Positions 51,450 to 59,973 of a stretch of 63,301 bases of DNA are shown here, piece by piece. This DNA is from an uncultured Phycisphaerales bacterium (GTDB lineage Bacteria; Planctomycetota; Phycisphaerae; WQYP01): assembly GCA_903868035.1 (NCBI GenBank), contig CAIPTQ010000398.1:1-63301 (forward strand), written 5' to 3'. Within the stretch, counting starts at the first letter, position 1. Every line of letters begins with the position of its first letter. Both the position numbers and the translations under genes were made by a program. The notes under the pieces are model-generated. The model saw only the letters and a program-made list of their open reading frames with translations, ran no database searches and was not told where the DNA came from.

Positions 51450-52184
51450 ATGGAAGAGAAACCAAAAATGCACACCACCCTCAGCAAACACCATCAGCAG
51501 ACGTACGATGCCATCTTTCAGCATCCCATCGCCCGGCATCTGCATCGGCGCGACGTGACGGCCATGCTCGGCGAACTGGCCCAAGTCCACGAAGAGCCCA
51601 ATGGCAATTTGAAGGCCATCCGCAACGGCCAGACGCTGGTCATGCACGCCACGCGGGACAAAAACGTCACGGTCAAGGAGGAACTGATGCTGATCCGGCA
51701 CTTTTTGGAGCGCTCCGAAGTCCCGGCCGCGGCCGTGCCGGAGGAGGCCGGCCACATCCTGGTGGTGATCGATCATCGCGAGGCCCGCATCTACAAGGCG
51801 GAATTGCATGGCGCCGTGCCGCAGCGCATTGCGCCGTTCGACCCGCACGGATTCGGGCGCAACCTGCACTATGTGCAGGATGATTCCAACGGCCAGCGCA
51901 AGCCCGAACGCAAGAGCTTCTACGAGGCGATCGCCAAAACCCTGCGGACGGCGACGCACATTCTGCTCTTCGGCAGCGGCACGGGGGCCGCCAGCGCGAT
52001 GGAGCAGTTGCTGGCCGATTTGCGGAAGTTCCACCCCGAGGTGGCCCGGCATGTGGTCGGTGCGATCGCGTTGGACGCGCCGCATCTGTCGGAGGATCAA
52101 CTGCTCGCCAAGGCCCGCGAATTTTATGAAACACGCCCGCCGGTCAGCGGCGAGAAAGAAGGTTCCCATGATGGTCAGCCATAA
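51450..52184 (+). CDS. HicA-like/release-factor-like two-domain protein
   Basis: A 244-aa protein. Residues 20-90 resemble a HicA-type dsRNA-binding fold: RRDVTAMLGELAQVHEEPNG, then IRNGQTLVMHATRDKNVTV and LIRHFLE. The C-terminal 140 residues, HILVVIDHREARIYKAEL, DPHGFGRNLHYV, FYEAIAKTLRTATHILLFGS, GTGAASAMEQLLADL and HLSEDQLLAKAREFYE, read like a bacterial relative of the eRF1 C-terminal domain (baeRF type). The pairing suggests a ribosome- or RNA-binding stress protein. The assignment is from pattern reading only. The start may also be ATG 51468. Confidence 0.5.
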   Translation: MEEKPKMHTTLSKHHQQTYDAIFQHPIARHLHRRDVTAMLGELAQVHEEPNGNLKAIRNGQTLVMHATRDKNVTVKEELMLIRHFLERSEVPAAAVPEEAGHILVVIDHREARIYKAELHGAVPQRIAPFDPHGFGRNLHYVQDDSNGQRKPERKSFYEAIAKTLRTATHILLFGSGTGAASAMEQLLADLRKFHPEVARHVVGAIALDAPHLSEDQLLAKAREFYETRPPVSGEKEGSHDGQP

Positions 52185-52335
52185 GAACTTAACCGCGCTC
52201 ACCATGGTCCTGGCGCTGGCGACGGTGGCGCTGCTGCCGCTGTGGCCGTACAGCCGGTGGGGCTATACGCCCGCCGCGCTGCTGGGAGTCATCGTGGTGT
52301 TGATGCTGATGTACCAGAAGATGGTCCGCGCATAG
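52168..52335 (+). CDS. 55-aa membrane protein, DUF3309-like
   Basis: MMVSHKNLTALTMVLALATV then ALLPLWPYSRWGYTPAALLG and VIVVLMLMYQKMVRA. Two helices with WPYSRWGYTPA between, like the DUF3309-type protein at 50248. GAAGG precedes the ATG and the gene overlaps the previous stop by 17 nt. It ends 2 nt before the convergent pseudopilin operon, so the stress series ends here. Confidence 0.7.
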   Translation: MMVSHKNLTALTMVLALATVALLPLWPYSRWGYTPAALLGVIVVLMLMYQKMVRA

Positions 52336-52337
52336 GG

Positions 52338-52868
52338 CTACTGGTTGCGGGGCGTGATGCGGAAGGTGCGCAGCACCGGGGGGGCGCCGCCGACGGTCAG
52401 GGTGACGATGACCACCTGGGGGGCACTGACGTTTTTAGTGCGCACGTCGAAGGACTGCACATTGCGGATGAGGATGGACGTGCCATAGCGGCTGTCGGTT
52501 TCCTGGAGCTGCCTGGTGCCGTCGGCGACGGTGACCAGGGCGTAGCTGACGTTATAGGTGGCGCTGTTGTTGGCGGCATCCGGCTGGGTGACGAGGGAGA
52601 AGGCGGAGCCGCCGCCGGTGCCGGTGGGCACGTTCAGCGTGGTACACAAGCGGGACTGCTGGACCATGCGTGCGATGGCGGCTTGGACTTCCCACTGGTT
52701 GGTCATCGAGGATGTGAGGGCGGCGCTAACCTGGGCGCCGCCATGGAGCATGGTGACGACGGCGGTGGAGACCACGGCGAGGATGGAGAGGGACATGAGC
52801 ATCTCGACGAGCGTCAAGCCCAACACCTTGCGGCCACTGGCCACGGACCACGGACCACGGTGCTTCAT
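52338..52868 (-). CDS. Pseudopilin, GspJ/PulJ-like
   Basis: A 176-aa protein with a type IV prepilin N-terminus: GLTLVEMLMSLSILAVVSTA, where cleavage is before L. The region before it (HRGPWSVASGRKV) contains heptamer repeats of the GTGGTCC kind (52838-52861), like those found elsewhere in the window. The pilin-like mature part has a beta-rich end (VVIVTLTVGGAPPVLRTFRI). ATG 52868 overlaps the stop of the gene upstream (ATGA). Confidence 0.7.
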   Translation of the reverse strand: MKHRGPWSVASGRKVLGLTLVEMLMSLSILAVVSTAVVTMLHGGAQVSAALTSSMTNQWEVQAAIARMVQQSRLCTTLNVPTGTGGGSAFSLVTQPDAANNSATYNVSYALVTVADGTRQLQETDSRYGTSILIRNVQSFDVRTKNVSAPQVVIVTLTVGGAPPVLRTFRITPRNQ

Positions 52869-53344
52869 GGCTGGGTCACCCGCGTCTTGAGATACTGGCC
52901 GGAAATGGTCACCGTGACCTCCAGGCAATCGTTTTTCGGGCCGCTGCCATCGGCATTGAACTGGGCGACGGTGACGGTGCGGGCGAGGGTTCGCCCGTTG
53001 ACGTTGACGGTGTCGCTCAGGCCGCTGTTGGCGGACACGGTGGCGAAGTCCAGGCTGTTGAGGTCTTCCATTTTTTCGACCAGATAGGTGTGGATGGCCA
53101 GGCGGTCATCGACGCCATCGGGGATGTGGGCGCTGGACTGGAGGGCGATGCCGAAACCAAGGGAGACGATGCCCATGACGACCACGAGGATCATGCATTC
53201 GATGAGGGTGAGGCCTATTGGATCGCGGGATTTCGAGCGAATTACACGCGGTCGTAACGGCCAGTTACGCGAAAAGGCAAGCCCATTCGAAAACAAGCCC
53301 GCGAAGGTGCGATAAAACCGGTGCATTGGAGCGCGGCGGGTCAT
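52865..53344 (-). CDS. Pseudopilin, GspI/PilV-like
   Basis: A 159-aa protein. Prepilin motif GLTLIECMILVVVMGIVSLG, processed before the L after G; the mature protein contains a strand-rich C-terminal part (LEVTVTISGQYLKTRVTQP). The leader before the cleavage site is unusually long (about 45 residues). Overlaps both neighbours by 4 nt. Part of the pseudopilin operon 55116-52338. Confidence 0.7.
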   Translation of the reverse strand: MTRRAPMHRFYRTFAGLFSNGLAFSRNWPLRPRVIRSKSRDPIGLTLIECMILVVVMGIVSLGFGIALQSSAHIPDGVDDRLAIHTYLVEKMEDLNSLDFATVSANSGLSDTVNVNGRTLARTVTVAQFNADGSGPKNDCLEVTVTISGQYLKTRVTQP

Positions 53345-55116
53345 GGTCCGTTCCCCTTGTGGCTGGCGGTGTAGAGGGGGAGCGTGGGCGGCTGGGGGAT
53401 GATGCGGTTGTCGAACCAGGGGATGGCGCCGGCGGTGAAGGTACACTGGGCGGTGGCGTTGTTGGTGATGGTTTGATTGGCGACGACCGGCCCGGTGATG
53501 GTGCAGGTTTTATGACTCAAGCTGCCGGTGGTGTAGAGCGCCCCGGTGAGGTTGAGATTCGCGCCGGACTGGGTGATGTTTCCCTGCGCGACAATGTAGA
53601 CGGGGTAACCGGCCGCACCGAGGGTGGTGGCGCTGCTGGAGAAGGTGACGGCGCCATCGACGACGAAGGTGCCCCCGGCGGCAAAGGTGCCGCCGATGGA
53701 CACGATGGGGTCGGTGAGGTTGCCCTTGATCCAGATGACCTTGTTGCCGCCGAGGTTGTTGAACGAGAAGGTCTGGCCGATGCTGTCGCCATTGACGACC
53801 TGGCCCGAGCTGGTGGCCTGGTTCTGGAGGTTGGCATAGTCGATGGTGGGGAAGTTGACGGTATCAATCTGGTGGGAATTGCCCTTGACCGTGAGGTGTG
53901 ATCCGAGGAGGTAGGTGCCCGTGTAGTTTAGATCGCCGCTGACGGTGGAAGTGCCGGTGGTGCAGGTGACGGGGCCGTTGACGGACAGGTCGCCGTTGAC
54001 GGTGATGTTGTAGACGATCATCCCCTGGCCGGTGGTGACGGCGGGGATGGTGGGGGGCGCCGGGGAGGGGATGGAACAGGAGAGATCGGTGAAGTTGGCG
54101 ACCGGGCCGCCGGTGACGCTGGAGTGGATGGCGACGGTGGTGTCATGAAGGGCGAGGGCCTCCTGGGGGGAGAGGACGCGGTTCCAGATGCGGATGTCAT
54201 CCATGTAGCCGTTGAAGAAATAGAGCGCGGCCCAGGGTTCCTTGCCCATGACGAAATTGCCGGTGGTGGAGCCCAGGGCGTTGACGGGCACGCTGTTGTA
54301 TCCCGAACCGGTACCGTCACCCAGGAGGGTGCGGTCGAGCGTGCCGTTGACGTAGGTTTTGATGTAGTGTCCGGATTCGCTGTAGACGCCCATGATGTGA
54401 TACCAGGTGCCCATGACCAGGACGGTGCCGCCGGCGACGTCGCGGTTGAGGTGGGGGTTGTTCTGGGCGTCGCGGACTTCGAACTCGACCTTGGAGTTAT
54501 AGATGCAGAGCTTGTAGCCGCCGCCGGTGCCGCTCTCGTTGCCGCCGATTTTCTGGTCGTAGTAGCCGGAGTTCATCTTGACCCAGGCGGAGAAGGTCAT
54601 GTCGCCGGTGAGGTTGGTGGAGGCGTTGTTGCCGCAGTCGATGTAGCCGTCGGTGCCGTTCATGGAAACGCAGGCGCCGGAGCGGCCGGGGTTGAACCAG
54701 GAGACGCCGCCGTGGAGGGTGCCGGTGTTGCCGTGGCCGCTGCTGTCGGCGGTGGTGGTGCCGTTGTTTTCGTCGAGCTTCCAGGCCAGGGTGGCGTCGC
54801 CGACGGCATCGGTGCAGGTGACGGCATAGGTCCAGGTGGTGCCGCACATGTCGATGGTGCCGGTGAAGGGGGAGGCGGAGGTGGCGTGCCAGGAGTTGTC
54901 GTGCTTGAATTTCCAGATGGCGTGCTGGGCGCCGGCCTCGGCGGCGTAGAAGGAGGCGTCCATTTTGGGGATTTGCCCGGCCATGTTGGCGTGAACCGTG
55001 CCCAGCCAGGAGAGGGTGACAGCCAGGCCGGTGAGGACGATGCTCAGCACGATGGTTAAGGCCATGGCCGAGCCGCGCCGGGCGGAACCGTGAGGAAATA
55101 TTTGGCGTCCAAACAT
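53341..55116 (-). CDS. PilX-like anchor fused to a LamG domain
   Basis: A 591-aa protein. The N-terminus GSAMALTIVLSIVLTGLAVT with SFYAAEAGAQHAIW is the PilX-type N-terminal domain of pilus assembly proteins. Then a concanavalin/LamG domain (DGYIDCGNNASTNLTGDMTF, KMNSGYYDQKIGGNESG, MDDIRIWNRVLSPQEALAL), followed by a beta-rich region with VYNITVNGDLSVNG and strands of autotransporter-like repeats. LamG usually binds sugars or matrix. ATG 55116 with AAGGTG upstream. It begins the operon with the two pseudopilins. Confidence 0.7.
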   Translation of the reverse strand: MFGRQIFPHGSARRGSAMALTIVLSIVLTGLAVTLSWLGTVHANMAGQIPKMDASFYAAEAGAQHAIWKFKHDNSWHATSASPFTGTIDMCGTTWTYAVTCTDAVGDATLAWKLDENNGTTTADSSGHGNTGTLHGGVSWFNPGRSGACVSMNGTDGYIDCGNNASTNLTGDMTFSAWVKMNSGYYDQKIGGNESGTGGGYKLCIYNSKVEFEVRDAQNNPHLNRDVAGGTVLVMGTWYHIMGVYSESGHYIKTYVNGTLDRTLLGDGTGSGYNSVPVNALGSTTGNFVMGKEPWAALYFFNGYMDDIRIWNRVLSPQEALALHDTTVAIHSSVTGGPVANFTDLSCSIPSPAPPTIPAVTTGQGMIVYNITVNGDLSVNGPVTCTTGTSTVSGDLNYTGTYLLGSHLTVKGNSHQIDTVNFPTIDYANLQNQATSSGQVVNGDSIGQTFSFNNLGGNKVIWIKGNLTDPIVSIGGTFAAGGTFVVDGAVTFSSSATTLGAAGYPVYIVAQGNITQSGANLNLTGALYTTGSLSHKTCTITGPVVANQTITNNATAQCTFTAGAIPWFDNRIIPQPPTLPLYTASHKGNGP

Positions 55117-55305
55117 GCGCACCTTGACTGCTGAATAAAAGCCGAAGCCGCCATATCCTGAATCGGTGTGAAAGCACGCGTTCTTAAGAACCAAAGGGAC
55201 GGGGCTTAGCGCATTTTTCACGCGTCCCTCGCCTAGCGGGAGGCCGCACGCACCCACAAGGAAATCCACGCGCCCTAACAGTCGCGTCTCCGATTACCAC
55301 GCCCG

Positions 55306-55334
55306 TTCGCACTCGCCGGCGAAGGGCTTATAAT
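55306..55334 (+). promoter_or_regulatory. Promoter of the membrane glycosyltransferase gene
   Basis: TTCGCA (55306-55311), a 17-nt spacer, TATAAT (55329-55334). Start near 55341, leader of about 50 nt before ATG 55392. The promoter region of the divergent LamG gene shares this 275-nt gap. Confidence 0.55.
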
Positions 55335-55391
55335 GCGCGGCACCAGGCCGGTCATCCGCAACCTGTACTTTATCGGGCCGTTGGAACCCCT

Positions 55392-57497
55392 ATGACCTCT
55401 CCCGCCGCGACTCCCTCCCCAGACTCCTTACCGCTACCGGGTGAGCCGGCGCCCATTTCCCCCAAACCCGCCACCACGCCCATACCCCTGCCGCGTCTCG
55501 CCCAGAAGAGCCCCTTCCCCTCCACGGGCATCCTCTGGCTGGGCCTGCTGGCGCTGACCATCGTGGGCGGCTATCTGCGTTTCTGGCGGCTGGGCTACCA
55601 GGCCTATTGGCAGGACGAAGCGTACACGATCAACCGCATCCGCGGCTCCTATGCCTACATGCTCGAACAGCTCTCCGACCAGGGTTTTCCGCCGGGCTGG
55701 TACTCGATCCTGCGGTTCTGGCGCATCTTTCTGGAACGCTTCATGCCCCCGGGCGACACCTATCAGCCGGTGTGCCTGCGCGCGGTGCCGGCCTTGTTCG
55801 GAACGCTGACCGTGCCGGCGATGTACTTTCTGGCGCGGCAGTTCACCGACCGCCGGGGGGCGCTGCTGGTGATGCTGCTGGCGGCGGTCAATCCGTTCCT
55901 GATCTACTATTCGCGCGACATCAAGATGTACGCGGGGTTCTGGTTCTTCGTCGTGCTGAACATGGCGCTGTTTTTCCACTGGCAGACCACCCGCCGGCAT
56001 GCCGTGTGGTTTCCGCTGTTCCTGCTGTCGGGGGTGGTGATGACCACCCTGCACTCGATGGCCTGGGCGCTGGTGGCGCTGCAGTTGATCTTCCTGCTGA
56101 CGCGGCCGCGGCCCAAGGCCTGGGATGCGCCTTTGTGGCTGCTGGCGGCCGGGGTGATGGCGGTGATTCCGGTCTACTGGTATCTGGAATACTTGCAGCC
56201 GGCGCGCTGGTCCGGCCGCCTGACCAACGATGTTGACAAGGGCATGGATTGGATCACCATGTACACCGACATGTCCTGGCGGACGCTCGCGGGCCTGCCG
56301 ACCTCGCACGTGCTGGGCTACCTGTGGCCGGTGTATCCGCCTACCGAGCGGATCAATGACTGGTTCCTGCTGGGGGGCGAGGATTTCAGCGCCCACCTGG
56401 CGCAGCGGTCGTGGCCGTGGATGGCCCAGGCGCAGTTTTACGCGGCGGTCGGGCTGTTTGCCATCATGCTGGCGGGGCTGATCCCGTGGCGCGGCATCCG
56501 GCGGAGCGCGGAGCGCGACGCGTCGTGTACGCGCGGGCGCTGGTGGTGGGTGCTACTCTGGATCGCGCTGCCGAGCGCGGCGCTGGCGCTGACGTGGCTG
56601 CCGACGACGGCGAGCCTGCAGCAAGAACTGACCGAGCGGCGCATGGAACTGCGGCACACGACGCAAGACCGCGACCAGGCGCGCCGCCAGTTGGCGGCCC
56701 TGCCCGAGGGGGCCGCGGGAAGGCCCGGCGCCGCCGCGGAACTCGCCGCCCAGGAAAGCGCCGTCCAGCAGCGCGAGCGGGAGATTGCCGCGCTGCAAGC
56801 CCAGGTGCAGGCCGACTGGTTCCACCGCGTCTGGCACGGGCTGAACCCCAAGCCGCTGTGGGAGCCGCGGTATCTGGGGATCATTGTGCCGGCGTGGCTG
56901 CTGTGGCTGGGGGTGGCTTTGCGCCGGTTGCCGACGCTGCCGGTGCGGGTGGGGACGCTGGCGCTGGTGGCGGGCGCCTGCACGTATTCGGCGCTGTCGA
57001 ATCATCTGATGTATCGCAATGTGCCGTTCCATCGTGAGGCCGCCATCCTGGAACAATTCATCGATCCCCAGGACCGCACTACCACCGCGGTGGCGGTGCC
57101 GGAGGTCAAATACCCCGATCCCGCTGAGTACCTTGCCTCCGCGGTGGCGCGCCGGATCGTGCCGTGGAATACCCGGGACGTGGTCAACGTGCCCTACAGC
57201 AGCTTTGGCCGCTCGGTGCGCGAGTCCTGGATGTGGCCACCGGGCATGGCGGATGCCGACGATGTGCTCGACTGGCTCAAGAACGACGTGGCCGGCAATC
57301 CGCGCCTCAAGACCCTGGTGCTGACCGACCGGTACGGCGATCTGGCCGACCCGAATCCCCTGTCCGACGAGGCGCTGGGCAAACTGCTGGGGCCGCGCTG
57401 GCAACTGGTGTACCGTGAAACGTACCAGTGGCACTATGAATGGCGGTTTTATATTTTCCACACGTGGCGCACCCGCGTGTGGAAATTGACCCCTTGA
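55392..57497 (+). CDS. Membrane glycosyltransferase, GT39/ArnT-like
   Basis: A 701-aa protein. A proline-rich N-terminal region of about 50 residues precedes a multipass membrane domain. The motif YQAYWQDEAYTINRIRG contains the conserved Asp-Glu of the first periplasmic loop in protein-mannosyl- and ArnT-type transferases (GT-C fold); later LRAVPALFGTLTVPAMYFLA and LIYYSRDIKMYAG. These enzymes move a sugar from a polyprenyl-phosphate carrier. A coiled coil (residues about 415-475, LQQELTERRMELRHTTQDRD) lies between membrane helices, unusual for the family. Substrate unknown. Confidence 0.75.
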   Translation: MTSPAATPSPDSLPLPGEPAPISPKPATTPIPLPRLAQKSPFPSTGILWLGLLALTIVGGYLRFWRLGYQAYWQDEAYTINRIRGSYAYMLEQLSDQGFPPGWYSILRFWRIFLERFMPPGDTYQPVCLRAVPALFGTLTVPAMYFLARQFTDRRGALLVMLLAAVNPFLIYYSRDIKMYAGFWFFVVLNMALFFHWQTTRRHAVWFPLFLLSGVVMTTLHSMAWALVALQLIFLLTRPRPKAWDAPLWLLAAGVMAVIPVYWYLEYLQPARWSGRLTNDVDKGMDWITMYTDMSWRTLAGLPTSHVLGYLWPVYPPTERINDWFLLGGEDFSAHLAQRSWPWMAQAQFYAAVGLFAIMLAGLIPWRGIRRSAERDASCTRGRWWWVLLWIALPSAALALTWLPTTASLQQELTERRMELRHTTQDRDQARRQLAALPEGAAGRPGAAAELAAQESAVQQREREIAALQAQVQADWFHRVWHGLNPKPLWEPRYLGIIVPAWLLWLGVALRRLPTLPVRVGTLALVAGACTYSALSNHLMYRNVPFHREAAILEQFIDPQDRTTTAVAVPEVKYPDPAEYLASAVARRIVPWNTRDVVNVPYSSFGRSVRESWMWPPGMADADDVLDWLKNDVAGNPRLKTLVLTDRYGDLADPNPLSDEALGKLLGPRWQLVYRETYQWHYEWRFYIFHTWRTRVWKLTP

Positions 57498-57643
57498 TGC
57501 GGCCCGGGGAGGGCTTCAACGAACGGAGCGGGTTTTGAATGCGAGGCGTTTATTTCGCTCCATGTTGTGCCGGGCGTTGCCACGCCGGGCTAGTGTTGTA
57601 CACTACTTGTATTGTCCGCCCAGGCGCCTTTGAGGATTCAATC

Positions 57644-58999
57644 ATGGCCGAACCCGATGACATCATCCCCCTCGAAGCGCCCGAGCCCCCGCGGCCACCC
57701 GCACCTCCCCCACTCACTGCCGCCGAGGCGTTGGCCCAGGTCCGCGCGGCCCGACTGCCGCATACCGCCCCCGAGGCGCCGGCCCAAGTCCGCGCCGCGA
57801 GCGTTCCACCACCCCTCGCGCCCGAGGCGCCGGCACAGGTCCGCGCCCCCAACCTTCCCCCGCCCATCGTTTCCGAGGCGCCGGCCCAAGCCGCCCAAGT
57901 CCGCGCGGCCAGCCTGCCCCCAACTTCCGCCGCCCAGGCCCTGGCCCAGGTGCGTGCCGCCAGCCATCCGCCGACCCCCGGCACGGCCGTTCCCGGAGGG
58001 GTGCCCGGCGGCGACCTCCAGGCGGTCGAGCATCTCAACCGCGCCTACAAGCAGATGACCGAACAACTCGGCAAGATCATCGTCGGCCAGCAGGAAGTGA
58101 TCGAGCAGGTGCTGACGGCCATGTTCTGCCAGGGGCATATTCTGCTGGTCGGGGTGCCGGGGCTGGCCAAGACGCTGCTCATCAAGACCATCTCCGACGT
58201 GCTGAACCTGTCGTTCAAACGCGTGCAGTTCACGCCGGATTTGATGCCCTCGGACATCATGGGCACGGACGTGCTCGAAGAAGACCGCACCACGGGCAAG
58301 CGCGCCTTCCGTTTTGTCAAAGGGCCGCTGTTCGCCAACATGCTGCTGGCGGATGAAATCAACCGCACGCCGCCGAAAACGCAGGCGGCGCTGCTGGAGG
58401 CGATGCAGGAACACCGCGTGACCGCCGGCGACCACACGTACGACCTGCCCGAGCCGTTCTTCGTGCTGGCGACGCAGAACCCCATCGAGCAGGAGGGTAC
58501 GTACCCGCTGCCCGAGGCGCAGTTGGACCGCTTTATGTTCATGACCATCGTGCAATATCCCAGTGCCGAGGAGGAGACGCGGATCATGAAGCAGGCGACG
58601 ACGGGGTATCGGGCGCAGATTGCGCGGCTGCTGGACGGGCCGGCGATTCAGCGGCTGCAGGAGATCGTGCGGCGGGTGCCGGTGGCCGAGCATGTGTACA
58701 GCTATGCGCGCGACCTGGTGCGTGCGACGCGGCCCAACGAGCCGGGCGTGCCGAAGTTCATTTCGGAGATGGTGCAATGGGGCGCCGGGCCGCGCGCCAG
58801 CATCTACCTGATTCTGGCGGGCAAGGCGCGGGCGATCCTCAACGGGCGGGTCCACGTGACCACCGAAGACATACAACGAACGGCCCACCCGATCCTGCGG
58901 CATCGCATTCTGCCGACGTTTTCGGCGGAAGCGGCGGGGATGACCAGCGACAAGATCATTGACAAGCTGCTGGCGGAGATACCGAAGGCCAAGGGGTGA
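57644..58999 (+). CDS. MoxR-family AAA+ ATPase with repetitive N-terminal arm
   Basis: A 451-aa protein. Residues about 135-451 are a MoxR ATPase: VGQQEVIEQVLTAMFCQGHI, Walker A GVPGLAKT, Walker B LLADEINRTPPKTQAALLEA, sensor motif ATQNPIEQEGTYPLPEAQLD. MoxR ATPases assemble or activate metal-containing and membrane complexes, often with VWA proteins. The N-terminal 120 residues contain about five imperfect repeats of APAQVRAASLPP, separated by P/T-rich linkers; most MoxR proteins lack this. ATG 57644 has GAGGA upstream. It has no VWA or DUF58 partner next to it. Confidence 0.88.
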   Translation: MAEPDDIIPLEAPEPPRPPAPPPLTAAEALAQVRAARLPHTAPEAPAQVRAASVPPPLAPEAPAQVRAPNLPPPIVSEAPAQAAQVRAASLPPTSAAQALAQVRAASHPPTPGTAVPGGVPGGDLQAVEHLNRAYKQMTEQLGKIIVGQQEVIEQVLTAMFCQGHILLVGVPGLAKTLLIKTISDVLNLSFKRVQFTPDLMPSDIMGTDVLEEDRTTGKRAFRFVKGPLFANMLLADEINRTPPKTQAALLEAMQEHRVTAGDHTYDLPEPFFVLATQNPIEQEGTYPLPEAQLDRFMFMTIVQYPSAEEETRIMKQATTGYRAQIARLLDGPAIQRLQEIVRRVPVAEHVYSYARDLVRATRPNEPGVPKFISEMVQWGAGPRASIYLILAGKARAILNGRVHVTTEDIQRTAHPILRHRILPTFSAEAAGMTSDKIIDKLLAEIPKAKG

Positions 59000-59005
59000 T
59001 GCGGA

Positions 59006-59761
59006 TTATGGGGGGGAGAGCCACTGCAAGCCCAGGTTGTCGCCGGTGGGGATGGAGACGGCCTGGCTCTTGTTGAACTTGCGCCATTCGACGTGGCTGT
59101 CGCAGCAGAGGACGTTGCCGCCGGCGGGGGTTTTGCCGAAGAGATGGCTGGTGGTGTTTTCGTTGGTGATCGGATGGACGAAGGTATTGCCCGCGGGATC
59201 GGAGAGGATGACGTCAAAGGCCAGTTCCGCCTGGGAGGCGCGCTGGACGTTGGTCATGTGCGTCTGCCAGAGGACCGTGGGGGTGCGGACGGGGGTGGAG
59301 GTGGGGCCGATCTGGTCGTAGCCGGGGGGCGTTTGGCCCTTGCCGCGCTTGGTGAGGTAGTTGTAGCCGAGGCTGCGGCGATGTTCGGAGGCGGCCCACT
59401 GGAGCCACATGAAGTCGGCATTCTGGTCGGGATTGCTGGGGCAGTAGAAGATGCGGCGCTGGGAATGGGGGTCGTTCATGTTGGAGGTGTTGGTGCTCAG
59501 GAGCTGGTCGGCGAATTCGACGGGGATGTCGGTGAGCCACTTGCCGCCGCCGCCGGTGGCGGTGTCGAAGATGGGGAGCGTGTCGTTGTATTGGCCGGCA
59601 TAGATGGCCATCATGGAACCCTGGGCCTTGAGATTGGCGGCACAGGTGGTGCGGCGGGAGGTCTCCTTGACCTTGCCCAGGGCCGGCAGGAGGATGGCGA
59701 TGAGCAGTGCGATGATGGCGACGACGACGAGGAGTTCAATGAGGGTAAAGGCGCGTTTCAT
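59006..59761 (-). CDS. Prepilin-type protein with H-X9-DG-like tail (DUF1559 type)
   Basis: A 251-aa protein. Prepilin motif FTLIELLVVVAIIALLIAIL is in the form typical of planctomycetes, where such proteins are numerous. The conserved C-terminal segment GKTPAGGNVLCCDSHVEWRK corresponds to the H-X9-DG-like region of the family. Their role is still unclear, but they are exported by the type II-like pilus system. It converges with MoxR (stops 6 nt apart). The family supports the planctomycete assignment. Confidence 0.85.
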   Translation of the reverse strand: MKRAFTLIELLVVVAIIALLIAILLPALGKVKETSRRTTCAANLKAQGSMMAIYAGQYNDTLPIFDTATGGGGKWLTDIPVEFADQLLSTNTSNMNDPHSQRRIFYCPSNPDQNADFMWLQWAASEHRRSLGYNYLTKRGKGQTPPGYDQIGPTSTPVRTPTVLWQTHMTNVQRASQAELAFDVILSDPAGNTFVHPITNENTTSHLFGKTPAGGNVLCCDSHVEWRKFNKSQAVSIPTGDNLGLQWLSPP

Positions 59762-59810
59762 GCGGGACTCCCAGTCAGGGTGAAACCACGAGAAGTGAAT
59801 GCGTCACGAT

Positions 59811-59883
59811 TGGAGCCGACCGGGATCGAACCGGCAACCCCTAGCTTGCAAAGCTAGTGCTCTCCCAATTGAGCTACGGCCCC
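59811..59883 (-). tRNA. tRNA-Ala (anticodon TGC)
   Basis: 73 nt without the CCA. The acceptor stem GGGGCCG/CGGCTCC has the G3-U70 pair that marks alanine tRNA. D-arm GCTC/GAGC, anticodon arm CTAGC-TTTGCAA-GCTAG with anticodon TGC, T-arm GCCGG-TTCGATC-CCGGT, discriminator A. All arms pair. An integrase remnant overlaps its 3' flank. Confidence 0.97.
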
Positions 59884-59943
59884 GAGTGTCATCTTCTCCC
59901 CCTGTATCCATCGGCAAAACCCGCATGGACACTGGTGAATCAC

Positions 59944-59973
59944 AGTATAGCGAATCGTCCGCGCCGTTGTCTA
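59944..59973 (-). promoter_or_regulatory. tRNA-Ala promoter
   Basis: Minus strand: TAGACA (59973-59968), an 18-nt spacer and TATACT (59949-59944). Start near 59937, about 54 nt before the mature tRNA. Confidence 0.7.
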
